Counted from the first letter of the stretch, positions 45,333 to 54,616 are shown. The stretch is 64,000 nucleotides of DNA from Synechococcus sp. CBW1108 (GCF_015840335.1 NZ_CP060395.1:2765277-2829276); one strand, 5' to 3'. Numbers and translations: made by a program. The notes: generated by a model from the letters alone, not told the origin.

Positions 45333-46976
45333 CTAGAGGGCGATCGGCTCAACCCCACTCACCACCGGGGCCACACCGCTGAGCTCCAGGTCTGGGTGGT
45401 CGTCGCGAAGCTGGCCCAGGTTCCAGTCGTTCTTGAACAGCAGCACGGGCCGGTTCCAGGCATCGCGCACGGTCTTGCAGTTGAAGATCCGCCCCACCTG
45501 CTCCAGCGCCGGCCAGCCTCCCTGCACCCAGCGGGCAACGCTGAAACCGAGGGGCTCAAGGCGCGTCTGCACGCCATATTCATGTTCGAGGCGGTATTGG
45601 ACCACCTCGAGCTGCAGCTGGCCCACCGCCGCCAGGATCGGATCGCGCTTGCTCTCGTCGATGTCGTAGAGGATCTGCACTGCCCCCTCCTCCCGCAGTT
45701 CATTGACCCCCTTGCGGAAACTCTTGAATGCCGAGGGGTTGGGGTTGCGCAACCAGGCGAACAGTTCGGGGGTGAAGCAGGGAATGCCCTCGTATTCGAT
45801 GCGGGGGCCCACATAGAGGGTGTCACCGATGGCGAACATGCCTGGGTTGTTGAGGCCGATCACATCGCCGGGGTAGGCGTCGTCCACCACCTCCCTGTCC
45901 TGGCCGAAGAGTTTCTGCGGCCGCGACAGGCGGATCGCCCTGCCGGTGCGGGCGTGCTGCACCGTCATGTCCTTCTCAAACTTGCCGGAACACACCCGCA
46001 CGAAGGCCACCCGGTCGCGGTGGCGGGGGTCCATGTTGGCCTGCAGCTTGAACACAAAACCGCTGAATCCCGGCCGGATCGGCTCGATCACCCCGGCGCT
46101 GCTGGGCCGGGCCGCGGGCCGCTGGGCCAGCTCCAGAAAGGCATCAAGGAACGGCCGCACGCCGAAATTGGTCATCGCCGAACCAAAGAAAACAGGAGAA
46201 AGTTCACCGCCGTGCACCAGCTCCAGGTCGAGGTCGGCACCGGCCCCCTCCAGCAACTCCAGCTCCTCAAGGGCCTGATCCAACAGCTCCGGCTCCACGG
46301 CTCCGGTGTCGCGGGCTTGCTGCACCGAAAGGATTTTCTCCTCACTGGCCCGGCCGCGCTCGGCCCGTTGAAACAGGATCAGGTTGTGGCTGCGCCGATC
46401 GATCACACCGCGAAAGCGGTCGCCACTGCCGATCGGCCAGTTGACCGGCCAGCAGGCCAGGCCCAGCTGTTGCTCGATCTCATCGAGCAGCTCGAGGGGC
46501 TCCCGCCCCGGCCGGTCCATCTTGTTGATGAAGGTGAAGATCGGGATCTGGCGCATCCGGCAGACCTCGAAGAGCTTGCGGGTCTGGGGTTCGAGGCCCT
46601 TGGCGGCGTCCTCGAGCATCACCGCGTTGTCGGCGGCGGCCAGGGTGCGGTAGGTGTCTTCCGAGAAGTCCTGGTGGCCGGGGGTGTCGAGCAGGTTGAT
46701 CGTGTTGCCCGAATAGTCGAACTGGAGCACGGTGGAGGTGATCGAGATGCCCCGCTGCTTCTCGAGCTCCATCCAGTCGGAGGTCACCTTGCGCTGCTCA
46801 CCCTTGGCCTTCACCGCCCCGGCCTGTTGAATCGCCCCGCCGTAGAGCAGCAGCTTCTCGGTAAGGGTGGTCTTGCCGGCGTCCGGGTGGGAGATGATCG
46901 CAAAATTGCGGCGGCGGGCCACGGCCTCAGCCAGGGCCTGCAGTTCGGGGGAGGTGGTGGTGGTGCTGGTGGTCAT
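45333..46976 (-). CDS. prfC: Peptide chain release factor 3
   Basis: 547 residues. A translational GTPase that recycles RF1/RF2. G1 is [17 protein letters not shown]2 lies in [15 protein letters not shown]3 is [17 protein letters not shown]4 is FINKMDRPG. Domain 2/3 features include [26 protein letters not shown] and [23 protein letters not shown]. The ATG at 46976 begins [16 protein letters not shown]; the frame open upstream to 47387 crosses the methyltransferase gene and is a shadow. Confidence 0.96.
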   Translation of the reverse strand: MTTSTTTTSPELQALAEAVARRRNFAIISHPDAGKTTLTEKLLLYGGAIQQAGAVKAKGEQRKVTSDWMELEKQRGISITSTVLQFDYSGNTINLLDTPGHQDFSEDTYRTLAAADNAVMLEDAAKGLEPQTRKLFEVCRMRQIPIFTFINKMDRPGREPLELLDEIEQQLGLACWPVNWPIGSGDRFRGVIDRRSHNLILFQRAERGRASEEKILSVQQARDTGAVEPELLDQALEELELLEGAGADLDLELVHGGELSPVFFGSAMTNFGVRPFLDAFLELAQRPAARPSSAGVIEPIRPGFSGFVFKLQANMDPRHRDRVAFVRVCSGKFEKDMTVQHARTGRAIRLSRPQKLFGQDREVVDDAYPGDVIGLNNPGMFAIGDTLYVGPRIEYEGIPCFTPELFAWLRNPNPSAFKSFRKGVNELREEGAVQILYDIDESKRDPILAAVGQLQLEVVQYRLEHEYGVQTRLEPLGFSVARWVQGGWPALEQVGRIFNCKTVRDAWNRPVLLFKNDWNLGQLRDDHPDLELSGVAPVVSGVEPIAL

Positions 46977-47007
46977 CGGCCCAGCCTGACAGGCACATGG
47001 TTCCCGA

Positions 47008-47688
47008 CTAACCCAGCCGCCCCCAAACTTCCAGGTAGCGCTCTTGCAGCGGCGCCACCTGGAGCTTGTCCGCCAGTCCGGCCTCCAGCAGCTGCTGCTC
47101 CACCTCCTCAAGAGTGAAGGCTGCATGCAGCGAGGCCCGGTAGTCGCGGCGCAACACCTCGGGCGCCCCCTCCGTTTGGGGAACCACCAGCGCCTCCACC
47201 GCCTCGACACTGGCAGGGCGGCGTAGGTCTTGGATGTACACAAAGGCCCCCGGGGCAGCCAGCTGGGCCACCACCTGCCAGAGCACCGCCGGATCGTGCA
47301 GGTGGTGCAACAGGCTGTTGCCCACCACCATTGAGAAGGCCCCCTCCCACTCGCCCGGATCCACGAGGGGCAACAAGGCCTGCTCAAACATCAATCGGCC
47401 GGCCAGCTCCGGTTGGGTAGCTGCCCGCTGGCGGGCCACGGCCAACATCTGCGGCGCCCCATCAAGCCCCAGCACCGCGGCATCGGGCCAGCGCCGGGCC
47501 AGGCGGAAAGTGATGTTGCCAGGGCCGCAGCCCAGATCCACCAGCTGCGGGCCGGGATCGCCGCCACAGAGCTCCGCCAGCCGCTCGCACATGGCCTGGT
47601 CAGAGTCGTTGAAGTCGGCTGCGGCATAGGAGCGCACCTGCTCGAGGCCATCCATCAACTCGGGCTCAGGGGTTCGCTCCAAAGCCAT
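47008..47688 (-). CDS. SAM-dependent class I methyltransferase
   Basis: 226 residues. Motif I is [16 protein letters not shown], motif II lies in [16 protein letters not shown], and post motifs are [19 protein letters not shown] and [14 protein letters not shown]. Substrate unknown; it resembles UbiE-like or small-molecule methyltransferases. Start at ATG 47688; a longer frame to 47769 includes non-conserved sequence. It is divergent from nrdJ across about 120 bp. Confidence 0.85.
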   Translation of the reverse strand: MALERTPEPELMDGLEQVRSYAAADFNDSDQAMCERLAELCGGDPGPQLVDLGCGPGNITFRLARRWPDAAVLGLDGAPQMLAVARQRAATQPELAGRLMFEQALLPLVDPGEWEGAFSMVVGNSLLHHLHDPAVLWQVVAQLAAPGAFVYIQDLRRPASVEAVEALVVPQTEGAPEVLRRDYRASLHAAFTLEEVEQQLLEAGLADKLQVAPLQERYLEVWGRLG

Positions 47689-47809
47689 CCACCCAGCCCA
47701 GCACCTACAGGAGCCCAGTGTGGCCGGCCCTGGCAGGCCACCGCCGGTAGTGGCATCGGCCGCTTGCACACCCCATCGGTGGCGTTAAGGTTCGACTCAT
47801 AGTTGGGCA

Positions 47810-50203
47810 GTGCCGCCAGTGACCCTCTCCGCTACACCGCCTCCAGCCGCCAGTGAGGCAAGGGATAAAGCCGCGGCTGAGAAGGCTTTTGCCGGTGCTG
47901 CCGGCAGCCCGGCCGGAGAGGCCCACGACTTCCCGGCAACCGCCCCGGCGGCCAATCCGGTTTTCTATCGCACCTACAGCCGCAAGACCGAGAGCGGCCG
48001 GGAGAGCTGGCACCAGGTGGCCGAGCGCAACCTGGAGGGCTTGCGCCGCCTGGGCGATCTCGATGGGACTGAGGTTTCCCTGCTGCGCCGCATGCAGCAG
48101 CAGCAGAAAGCCCTGCCCTCGGGCCGCTGGCTGTGGATCGGCGGCACCGAGTGGATCGAGCAGCAGCAGAACTTCTCCGGTGCCTATAACTGCACCTCCA
48201 CCAACCTGGTCGATTGGGAAGCCTTCGGGCTGATGATGGACCTGGCGATGATGGGCTGCGGCACCGGCGCCATCATTGAGCCCCACCTGATTAATAGGTT
48301 GCCGGCGGTGCGCAACCAGCTGAGCATCACCGGCGTCACCGACATCGGCGCCACGCCCGCGGGCCAGCGCCAGGAACACACCAGCCACAGCATCAGCGGC
48401 AACAAAGTGGCGATCAAGGTGGGCGACACCCGCCGCGGCTGGGTGGATAGCTATCAGCTGCTGCTCGACCTCTGCAGCGACGAGCGGTTCGACGCCACCA
48501 GCCCGATCGAGATCAGTGTCGATCTCTCCGACGTGCGGCCCGTGGGCGAAACCCTCAAGGGCTTTGGCGGCATGGCCAATCCGGTGAAGCTCAAAGACCT
48601 CTACGGCCGCGTAGCCCAGATCCTGGGCAGGGCCCAAGGCCGGCAACTCACCTCGGTGGAGTGCTGCCTGCTGATCGATGAGGCCGCCGTCACGATCGTG
48701 GCCGGCAACATCCGCCGCAGTGCCGGCATGCGCCAGTTCTGCGCCGAAGACAATTCCGCCGCTGGCGCCAAGGAAAACCTCTGGCAACAGGATGGCGAGG
48801 GCAACTGGAGCATCGACCCCGAGCGCGATGCATTGCGCATGGCCAACCACACCCGGGTCTTCCACAGTCGTCCCGATCGGGCCACGGTGCTGGAGGCAGT
48901 CAACAAGCAGTTCCAGAGCGGGGAGGGCGCCATCCAGTTCGCCCCTGAAGCGATCGCCCGCTCCAACGCAGACCTGCTCAGCACCCCGGAGCTGCGGACC
49001 GAATTCATCGATATCTACTGCGACCAGGGCCGGGAGCAGGCCGGCCGCTGGCTCACCACCCACCACCCGGAGATCAGCGCCGCCGAGCTAGAGCACCGGC
49101 TCTGCCGCTATGGCCTCAATCCCTGCGGCGAAATCCTCGGCGCAGATTTTCACTGCAACCTGGCCGAAATCCACCTCAACCAGATCGATCCGGCCGACCT
49201 GACGGGCCAGGAGGAGGCCTTCACCGCCGCCGGGCTGGCGGTGGCCTGCCTGCTCAACCACCGCTTTGAGGTGGAGCGCTATCGCCAGAGTCGGGCCTGG
49301 GATCCGATCGTGGGGGTGAGCTTCACGGGCCTATTTGACTTCTTTGTGCACGCCTTCGGCACGCCCTGGCTGAAGTGGTGGGAAGCGGGCCGTCCCGACA
49401 GCGAAGCGGGCCTCTCCTACAAGGCCCAGGAGGCCGCCTACCTGGGTCGCTGGAAACAGATTGTCGATACGGCGGTCTGGGACTACTGCGACCGCCACGG
49501 CCTGCGCCGCCCCAACCGCTGCACCACCGTGCAGCCTGCAGGCACCAAGAGCCTGCTCACCGGCGCCTCCCCCGGCTGGCACCCCCCCAAAGCCCAGCGC
49601 TTCATCCGCCGCATCACCTTCCGCAAGAACGATCCGGTGGCGCTGGCCTGCATGGACTATGGCTACACAATCGTGCCTTCCCAGAGCGACAAGGACGAGC
49701 AGGGCCGCCTGCTGAATGACCCATTTGATCCCCGCTGCACCGAATGGCTGGTGGAGATCCCCACCGAGGTGAGCTGGGCCAACATCCCCGGCGCCGATGC
49801 GGTGGAGATCAACAACTTCTCCGCCCTGGCCCAGTTTGACTTCTACATGCAGGTGCAGCAGCACTACACCGCCCACAACACCTCAGCAACCGTCGAATTT
49901 CGCGAGCACGAGATCGAGCCCCTGGCCGATGCCATCCACCAGGCGATCGCCCAGGGCCAGGGCTACATCTCCGCAGCGCTGCTGGCCCGCTTCGATGCCA
50001 ACGCCACCTTCCCACGCCTCCCCTTCGAACCGATTGATCAGGCCACCTACCTGCGGATGAATGAGGAGGTATGCGCCCGGAGGCGGGTGGAATGCTTCTT
50101 CGAAGCCCTGCAGCGCTACGACCGTGGTGAGCTGGTGGAAGCGGGCCCGGCGGGCTGCGACTCCGACAAATGCTTACTGCCGCTGGCTAAACCCGCCAAC
50201 TAG
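47810..50203 (+). CDS. nrdJ: B12-dependent ribonucleoside-triphosphate reductase (class II)
   Basis: 797 residues from a GTG start (GTG 47819 possible). Makes deoxynucleotides with adenosylcobalamin, so no oxygen or diiron cofactor is needed. Conserved parts: SGRWLWIGGTEWI, NCTSTNLVDWEAFGLMMDLAMMGCGTGAIIEP, AGNIRRSAGMRQF, the active-site Cys segment NPCGEILGADFHCNLAE, and CTTVQPAGTKSLLTGASPGWHP. A C-terminal Cys (GCDSDKCLLPL) may re-reduce the active site. No B12 riboswitch is evident in the 120-bp leader. Confidence 0.94.
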   Translation: MPPVTLSATPPPAASEARDKAAAEKAFAGAAGSPAGEAHDFPATAPAANPVFYRTYSRKTESGRESWHQVAERNLEGLRRLGDLDGTEVSLLRRMQQQQKALPSGRWLWIGGTEWIEQQQNFSGAYNCTSTNLVDWEAFGLMMDLAMMGCGTGAIIEPHLINRLPAVRNQLSITGVTDIGATPAGQRQEHTSHSISGNKVAIKVGDTRRGWVDSYQLLLDLCSDERFDATSPIEISVDLSDVRPVGETLKGFGGMANPVKLKDLYGRVAQILGRAQGRQLTSVECCLLIDEAAVTIVAGNIRRSAGMRQFCAEDNSAAGAKENLWQQDGEGNWSIDPERDALRMANHTRVFHSRPDRATVLEAVNKQFQSGEGAIQFAPEAIARSNADLLSTPELRTEFIDIYCDQGREQAGRWLTTHHPEISAAELEHRLCRYGLNPCGEILGADFHCNLAEIHLNQIDPADLTGQEEAFTAAGLAVACLLNHRFEVERYRQSRAWDPIVGVSFTGLFDFFVHAFGTPWLKWWEAGRPDSEAGLSYKAQEAAYLGRWKQIVDTAVWDYCDRHGLRRPNRCTTVQPAGTKSLLTGASPGWHPPKAQRFIRRITFRKNDPVALACMDYGYTIVPSQSDKDEQGRLLNDPFDPRCTEWLVEIPTEVSWANIPGADAVEINNFSALAQFDFYMQVQQHYTAHNTSATVEFREHEIEPLADAIHQAIAQGQGYISAALLARFDANATFPRLPFEPIDQATYLRMNEEVCARRRVECFFEALQRYDRGELVEAGPAGCDSDKCLLPLAKPAN

Positions 50204-50221
50204 GCCAGCCCATGGGATCAT

Positions 50222-50254
50222 GGGGTTGGTTTCGGCACTGCCGCAACCAACCCC
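50222..50254 (+). terminator. Strong hairpin between nrdJ and tRNA-Ser
   Basis: GGGGTTGGTT pairs fully with AACCAACCCC. Inside, after a T/C mismatch, CGGC pairs with GCCG around an ACT loop. Total 14 base pairs. It lies 19 bp after the nrdJ stop and ends 1 bp before the tRNA. A second stem, CCCATG-GGAT-CATGGG, lies just before it and shares some bases. No U-run follows. Likely nrdJ termination or 3'-end protection, or a processing signal for the tRNA. Confidence 0.55.
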
Positions 50255-50255
50255 T

Positions 50256-50340
50256 GGAGAGGTGGTCGAGTGGTCGATGGCTCCGGTCTTGAAAACCGGC
50301 GAGGTGAAAGCCTCCGTGGGTTCGAATCCCACCCTCTCCG
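50256..50340 (+). tRNA. tRNA-Ser (anticodon UGA)
   Basis: 85 bases. The acceptor stem GGAGAGG (50256-50262) pairs with CCTCTCC (50333-50339), discriminator G at 50340. The anticodon loop CTTGAAA between stems CCGGT and ACCGG places TGA at 50290-50292. A long variable arm (GAGGTGAAAGCCTC) and the T-loop GGTTCGAATCC identify a type II serine tRNA. CCA is not encoded. Confidence 0.97.
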
Positions 50341-50425
50341 TTGCTTCCTTTGCTGTTAATGAGGCATGCAAGGGAGAGCGCCCACGGTCCTTCATGCTGC
50401 CTGGAGGAAGTCTCCCTCCATTTCC

Positions 50426-50863
50426 ATGGTTGCCCGTTTGCGTCTGCTAACACTGCCTGCCCTGTTGATATCCCTGCTCACCCTGGTCTGGGCCCCGGCC
50501 GCATGGGCGGAACAGCCTTCCGCTCCATCCAGCCGTTGCAACAACGCCACTCTGAAGGGCACTTACCTCTACAGCTCAGTCGGCATGCTTGATGGCAAGC
50601 CCTACGCCGAAGCCGGCCGTGAGGTGTACGACGGCAAAGGTGGCGTCGAACTCACCTACCGTGGGACCGGGGGCGCCACCGGCACGATGCGCACTACCTA
50701 CAGCGTGAGCCCCGACTGCATCGGGAGGGCTGCCTATCCCTACGGTCAGACCCTGGTGAGCTTCATCAGCCCCGATGGCAGCCGCTTCGCCTACACGATC
50801 ACCCGCGGCCCTGGAGATCGGCCCACCGTGCTCTCAGGCTGGGAGATCCGCGTCGATCCTTAA
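50426..50863 (+). CDS. Secreted hypothetical protein
   Basis: 145 residues from ATG 50426. A clear signal peptide (VARLRLLTLPALLISLL, cleavage after AWA) is followed by CNNATLKGTYLYSSVG, GKGGVELTYRG and LVSFISPDGSRFAYTI. The beta-rich repeat-like layout and paired Cys suggest a periplasmic or exported protein. I do not recognise a family. A 31-nt copy of its LVSFISPDG segment with two silent changes lies at 52320, so related sequence has been present downstream. Confidence 0.7.
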   Translation: MVARLRLLTLPALLISLLTLVWAPAAWAEQPSAPSSRCNNATLKGTYLYSSVGMLDGKPYAEAGREVYDGKGGVELTYRGTGGATGTMRTTYSVSPDCIGRAAYPYGQTLVSFISPDGSRFAYTITRGPGDRPTVLSGWEIRVDP

Positions 50864-51054
50864 GTCCCCGCCATTTCGTCAGATCCTCGCGGTAATGACT
50901 GCGCAGCCGCTCTCTTCATTTAATCCCTTGCGGGGCCGCTACTCCACCCCGTAGCGAAAAACACGGCGAACTGGGGTATGGCGGTCAGGGCTGACGCTGT
51001 GATGATGGCTTGTGGATTCACCTTGCAGCAACCTGGAAACATCCCTCTCATGCC

Positions 51055-51516
51055 ATGTCCCGTAATCCGACCAACGATTTCATCCAATTCATTACCGGGA
51101 GCTCCCTCTTCGGCGGCGGCATCTTTTTACTTGCCAATCAGGTGATGGCCAGCTCAGCCTTCACTTACCGCGGTGGTGGCTGGGGGCGTTACGGCGGCGG
51201 TGGCTCCATGGTGCCCTTCGGCACCCCTGGCATGGGACTGCTGATGATCCCACTGGGCATTGGCGTCTGCCTGCTGTTTACCGGGACCTACAAGCGCTGG
51301 GCCAACCTCCTTGTCTGCGGATCTGTGGCCGCATTAGGAGTCGGGGTGCTCAACAGCATTCGCCTCACCTTCATACCCACCACCCTCTTGGCCTTGGCCA
51401 CCTACATCGTGATGATTGCGGCGGGTGGCGGACTGATGTTCCGCAGCCTCGGTGATTACGACGACAAGCGGGATGACGATGACGACGACAAGCCTGGCAA
51501 GGGGGGGGGGGACTAA
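51055..51516 (+). CDS. Membrane protein with Asp-rich C-terminus
   Basis: 153 residues. A short head (SRNPTNDFIQFITGSSLFGGGI) is followed by a Gly-rich segment and three hydrophobic spans, then DYDDKRDDDDDDKPGKGGG. ATG at 51055 chosen over the frame start at 51010. Unknown function. The 191-bp gap upstream (50864-51054) holds no gene that I can see. Confidence 0.7.
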   Translation: MSRNPTNDFIQFITGSSLFGGGIFLLANQVMASSAFTYRGGGWGRYGGGGSMVPFGTPGMGLLMIPLGIGVCLLFTGTYKRWANLLVCGSVAALGVGVLNSIRLTFIPTTLLALATYIVMIAAGGGLMFRSLGDYDDKRDDDDDDKPGKGGGD

Positions 51517-51698
51517 TAGGCCTGAAACCAGCCCCCAGAAAACTTTAAGCAACCTCGCACATCACTATCTGCAGCCGTTCTCTTGCGCCCACGGCGTTGG
51601 CCTGCAAACGGCCCACCGGCGGATGCGAGCAGGTTTCGGCTGGGATAATGGCTGCCACTGCTGCCTAGCCATGGGCCGACTCCTGCGCACCATTGCTG

Positions 51699-51908
51699 AT
51701 GCCGATGTCCAGCCGTGAAGGCAGCCACGGCTCAGCCCTCAGCCTGCTGCTCCTGCTGGGCCTGGCGATCGGTTTACACGTCTACGCCGTACGTGTGAAG
51801 GACGTCCAGCCCTCCCGCTATCAGCCGGCGCCCAGCTTGAGTCCCGATGGTTCCGCCCGCGTTGCTGGCTCCCAGTCGAAGCGAATAAAGGAAATGCTTG
51901 CAAAATAA
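51699..51908 (+). CDS. Small membrane protein
   Basis: About 69 residues (start 51699 or 51705). One membrane segment (ALSLLLLLGLAIGLHVYAV) and a basic Ser-rich tail (SQSKRIKEMLAK). No family known. Spacing after the preceding gene is 182 bp, with no other gene in between. Confidence 0.55.
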   Translation: MPMSSREGSHGSALSLLLLLGLAIGLHVYAVRVKDVQPSRYQPAPSLSPDGSARVAGSQSKRIKEMLAK

Positions 51909-52466
51909 ATTGCAGTGTTGATCGCCCATTGGTTTTCAATGCCCGAAATACGCCTGGTCCAACCGTGCTGCTGCAGTACAACCCTGACGGCACTCGGTCT
52001 GCGCCAACTCAAAACCAAAGTTAGTATTTCAAAAGAGACCATGACGTCTCTAAAACCATACTTGGATAATAATCCAAGTTTTTCAATCCTTACTAATTCT
52101 TTCCCTCAGGCAGTCGCAACTCTGGTTGCAAAAACTAGGCGCCATGCTGGTCAAGCCATTCATAAATCACTGGCAGATTGGTCGACCACTTCGCTGCCGC
52201 CGATGCTGCTGCGGGCACTAGGTAGCCGGCTCGCCCTCTTTCAGCACAACCGTGACCCGATGGCCTGGGAAAAGCTCTTTGCCGGCTTCCAGGGCCTGGG
52301 CCTTATCAGCAGCAAAAACCCCTGGTGAGCTTCATTAGCCCCGACGGCAGGGCAATGGCTTGTCTTGCCAAAACTCGCCCTGAAGGTGGAAGCCGCACCT
52401 CCACTCTTTCGCACAAAAAAACAGCTGGGTTCGACGCTGCGGCGCTGACGCTTCATTCAGCAACGT
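51909..52466 (+). other. Gene-poor stretch with a 31-nt relic
   Basis: No convincing gene. A frame from 52041 (95 codons, MTSLKPYLDNNPSF) is open but has no recognisable motif. At 52320-52350, CCCTGGTGAGCTTCATTAGC and the following bases match 50751-50781 in 29 of 31 positions, the two differences being silent in the LVSFISPDG frame. That is best explained as a remnant of a second copy of the secreted gene. Confidence 0.5.
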
Positions 52467-52718
52467 TCATGCCGCTCGTAGTCCTGCGCGGGCCAGCAGC
52501 GTGAACCCGGGCACCACCTGGATGGGTTCACCCTTAGGAGTTTCGCGCTCTTCCAGTAGTGCTTCCAGCTGGCGCTGTCGCGCCGCCAGGTAGGCCGTGC
52601 CCTGTTTGGGAAACAGCTCCAGCTTGCTGGGCACCGCCGGCGTCCACACCAGGCCCACCGGATGCAGCAGGCCGAGCCATTGCTCGTGGGTCGCTTTGCT
52701 GGGGATCCCGGGGGGCAT
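52467..52718 (-). pseudogene. N-terminal fragment of a probable restriction/modification-type protein
   Basis: 83 residues from ATG 52718: MPPGIPSKATHEQWLGLLHP, then QGTAYLAARQRQLEALLEERE and VVPGFTLLARAGLRAA, where it ends. The opening resembles the first 80-90 residues of large Eco57I- or DISARM-associated enzymes that I know, which usually continue for hundreds of residues. Here it stops abruptly. I cannot name the family with certainty; the truncation is the main observation. Confidence 0.45.
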
Positions 52719-52793
52719 CAGGGAGCCTCCTGAACGAACAGACAACCAGAACGGTTCCATACTGGTGGCACCGCCGTTGGATGGATGGCTGCC

Positions 52794-53039
52794 ATGGCCA
52801 AGACCCTAACCCTCAAAAACCTGCCCGACGCGTTGCACGCGCGGCTCAGCGCTGCCGCCAAGCGGCACCGCCGCAGCCTCAACAACGAGGCGATCGTCTG
52901 CCTGGAGGCGGGCCTCGGGGCGCCTTCCACATCTGTGGAGGAACAATTGGCAAGGATCAGGGCATTGCGTGAGACCCTCGGACCGCACATCTTTGATCTC
53001 GATGAGATTGATGCGTTCAAGCGCGAGGGGCGGCCTTGA
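52794..53039 (+). CDS. VapB/FitA-like antitoxin
   Basis: 81 residues. The ribbon-helix-helix part is TLTLKNLPDALHARLSAAAKRHRRSLNNEAIVCLEAGL, the Arc/FitA-type DNA-binding fold. The C-terminal half would bind the toxin. ATG 52794 preferred (52785 possible). The stop overlaps the toxin start (TTGA), typical of toxin-antitoxin operons. It probably represses its own promoter. Confidence 0.85.
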   Translation: MAKTLTLKNLPDALHARLSAAAKRHRRSLNNEAIVCLEAGLGAPSTSVEEQLARIRALRETLGPHIFDLDEIDAFKREGRP

Positions 53040-53437
53040 TTGTTGTCGACACCAATGTGCTCGTCTACCTTCTGCTGCCCTGTCCCAAGACAGAGCTCGC
53101 TGAACTGCTTTTGAAGCACCAACCCCAGTGGGCAGCGCCACCACTGTGGCGCAGTGAGTTTCGCAATGTGCTCACGGGTTACCTGCGGAGAGGGCTCCTG
53201 CAGCAATCTCGAGCCGTTGCGCTGATGCTGGAGGCCGAAGAAACCCTTTCGGCCCATGAGGAAATGGTCGCCACAGAGAGGGTCCTTCATCTGGTGGGCA
53301 TCAGCAGCTGCAGCTCCTACGACTGTGAGTTCGTCGCTGCGGCGCAGCAGCTGGAGGTGCCACTGATCACGGAAGATAGGGCCATCCTGCAGGCGTTCCC
53401 GGCGATCGCGCAGTCGCTGCATCAGGCCACCTCCTGA
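53036..53437 (+). CDS. VapC-like PIN toxin
   Basis: 133 residues. MIVVDTNVLVYLLLPCP gives the first PIN Asp; RSEFRNVLTGYL has the Glu; SSYDCEFVAAAQQLEVPLITEDRAILQAFP has the second and third acids. VapC toxins cleave tRNA or rRNA. The start is TTG overlapping the antitoxin stop. The gene is intact. The 141-bp gap before the IS element shows no gene. Confidence 0.88.
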   Translation: MIVVDTNVLVYLLLPCPKTELAELLLKHQPQWAAPPLWRSEFRNVLTGYLRRGLLQQSRAVALMLEAEETLSAHEEMVATERVLHLVGISSCSSYDCEFVAAAQQLEVPLITEDRAILQAFPAIAQSLHQATS

Positions 53438-53623
53438 GGCTCTGCTCCCAGGCTGTCACTTCGGAGCTGCAGGTCCATGCTGTTGCTTGTGGAGTCTGAC
53501 GGATGCTGTCTTGCAGGCTCAAGCCACCTAAATTTGGGTTTGGCATTGAGAGATGTCCCCATGACCTTCATCAGCCGTCTTGATTACCCAGCTCGCTCCG
53601 CGCACCGCGAGCCTGGGCCGTAG

Positions 53624-53643
53624 ACTGGTACGCACATACCAGT
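53624..53643 (+). repeat. Inverted repeat in front of the IS1595 transposase
   Basis: ACTGGTA-CGCACA-TACCAGT, a seven-base-pair stem with a six-base loop, lying 6 bp before the transposase ATG. It could be a transposase operator or a translation-control hairpin that limits expression from outside promoters. Confidence 0.5.
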
Positions 53644-53649
53644 TCAGTC

Positions 53650-54603
53650 ATGGCGCGCAACGTCATCCAGTTCCAGAAAGGCCTTTCACTGCCTGACTTC
53701 CAGCGGCTCTACGGCACCGAGGTGCAATGTGAGGCTGCTTTGGAGAAGGCGCGCTGGCCCGGTGGGTTCCGCTGTCCCCGCTGCAATGGCCATGAGCATG
53801 GGCTGGTCTATGGCCGCAGGCTCAAGCGCTATCAGTGCCGCAGCTGCGGCCATCAGGCCACGCTCACGGCTGGCACGATCATGCAGGCCACGAAATTGCC
53901 TCTGACCACCTGGTTTCTGGCCTTTTACATGATCGGGCAGGCCAAAACAGGGATCTCCTCGCTGGAGCTCAGCCGCCACCTGGGCGTGAACTACGACACC
54001 GCCTGGCTGCTGCACCACAAGATTCTGCGGGCGATGGCTGATCGGGAGGAGGCTTACCTGCTGCGGGGAAAAGTCCAGATCGATGATTCCTACCTCGGCG
54101 GAGAACTGCCGGGCGGCAAGGCAGGTCGGGGTTCAGAGAACAAGATCCCCATCGTCGCGGCCGTCTCCTTGAATGAGGCGGGCCGGCTGATTCACGCCAG
54201 GATCACAGCCGTGAGTGGCTTCAGCTCAGAGGCCATCGCTGAGTGGGCCAAGCGCCATCTGGCGCCCGGCAGTCAGGTGCTCTCCGATGGCCTGGCCTGC
54301 TTTCGTGCCGTGACCACGGCAGGCTGCAGCCATCACGCCATCGTCACCGGTGGGAAGCACCCAAACGACTTGCCGCAGTTCCGTTGGATCAACACCGTGC
54401 TGGGCAACCTCAAGACCGGCTTCAACGGCACCTTCCACGCTTTCAATTTCGACAAGTACGCCAGGCGCTACCTGGGCGGCTTCTGCTTCCGGTTCAACCG
54501 GCGCTTCTCGATGGTTGCGATGACTGATCGCATTGCCAATGCGGTCTGTTGCTGCATGCCCTGCACGGAGCGGGATCTCAGGGTTGCGGAGGCTTATGGG
54601 TAA
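53650..54603 (+). CDS. IS1595-family transposase
   Basis: 317 residues. An N-terminal zinc ribbon CPRCNGHEHG...CRSCGHQATLTAGTIM, then FYMIGQAKTGISSLELSRHLGVNYDTAW, the catalytic segment VQIDDSYLGGELPGG (Asp), SDGLACFRAV (Asp) and RWINTVLGNLK with the C-terminal Asn/Lys area of the ISXO2-like DDE domain. Full length for the family. Confidence 0.93.
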   Translation: MARNVIQFQKGLSLPDFQRLYGTEVQCEAALEKARWPGGFRCPRCNGHEHGLVYGRRLKRYQCRSCGHQATLTAGTIMQATKLPLTTWFLAFYMIGQAKTGISSLELSRHLGVNYDTAWLLHHKILRAMADREEAYLLRGKVQIDDSYLGGELPGGKAGRGSENKIPIVAAVSLNEAGRLIHARITAVSGFSSEAIAEWAKRHLAPGSQVLSDGLACFRAVTTAGCSHHAIVTGGKHPNDLPQFRWINTVLGNLKTGFNGTFHAFNFDKYARRYLGGFCFRFNRRFSMVAMTDRIANAVCCCMPCTERDLRVAEAYG

Positions 54604-54616
54604 TCAAGTCAGCCGT

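Larger units (their letters stand above)
53579..54608 (+). mobile_element. IS1595-family insertion sequence
   Basis: A 1,030-bp element bounded by 12-bp inverted repeats CTTGATTACCCA (53579-53590 and, inverted, 54597-54608). An 8-bp target duplication TCAGCCGT flanks it (53571-53578 and 54609-54616), the length expected of IS1595. It interrupts a PIN-domain relic whose sequence resumes at 54617. The ends and transposase look intact. Confidence 0.9.

Noticed and set aside
45396-47117. 573-codon frame antisense to prfC
   Set aside because: prfC motifs are unambiguous on the other strand; the antisense product has no domain and shadow-like composition.
47689-47809. Possible cobalamin riboswitch before nrdJ
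   Set aside because: The gap is only about 120 bp, and no B12-box-like sequence or multi-stem layout is visible.
47705-49066. 453-codon frame antisense to nrdJ
   Set aside because: The nrdJ reading is conserved throughout; the antisense product lacks motifs.
51915-52328. 137-codon + strand frame
   Set aside because: No motif, Cys/Thr-rich start and it ends beside a known relic sequence; kept only as a gene-poor stretch.
52320-52466. Possible second secreted gene continuing LVSFISPDG
   Set aside because: No start or signal peptide and similarity ends after 31 nt.
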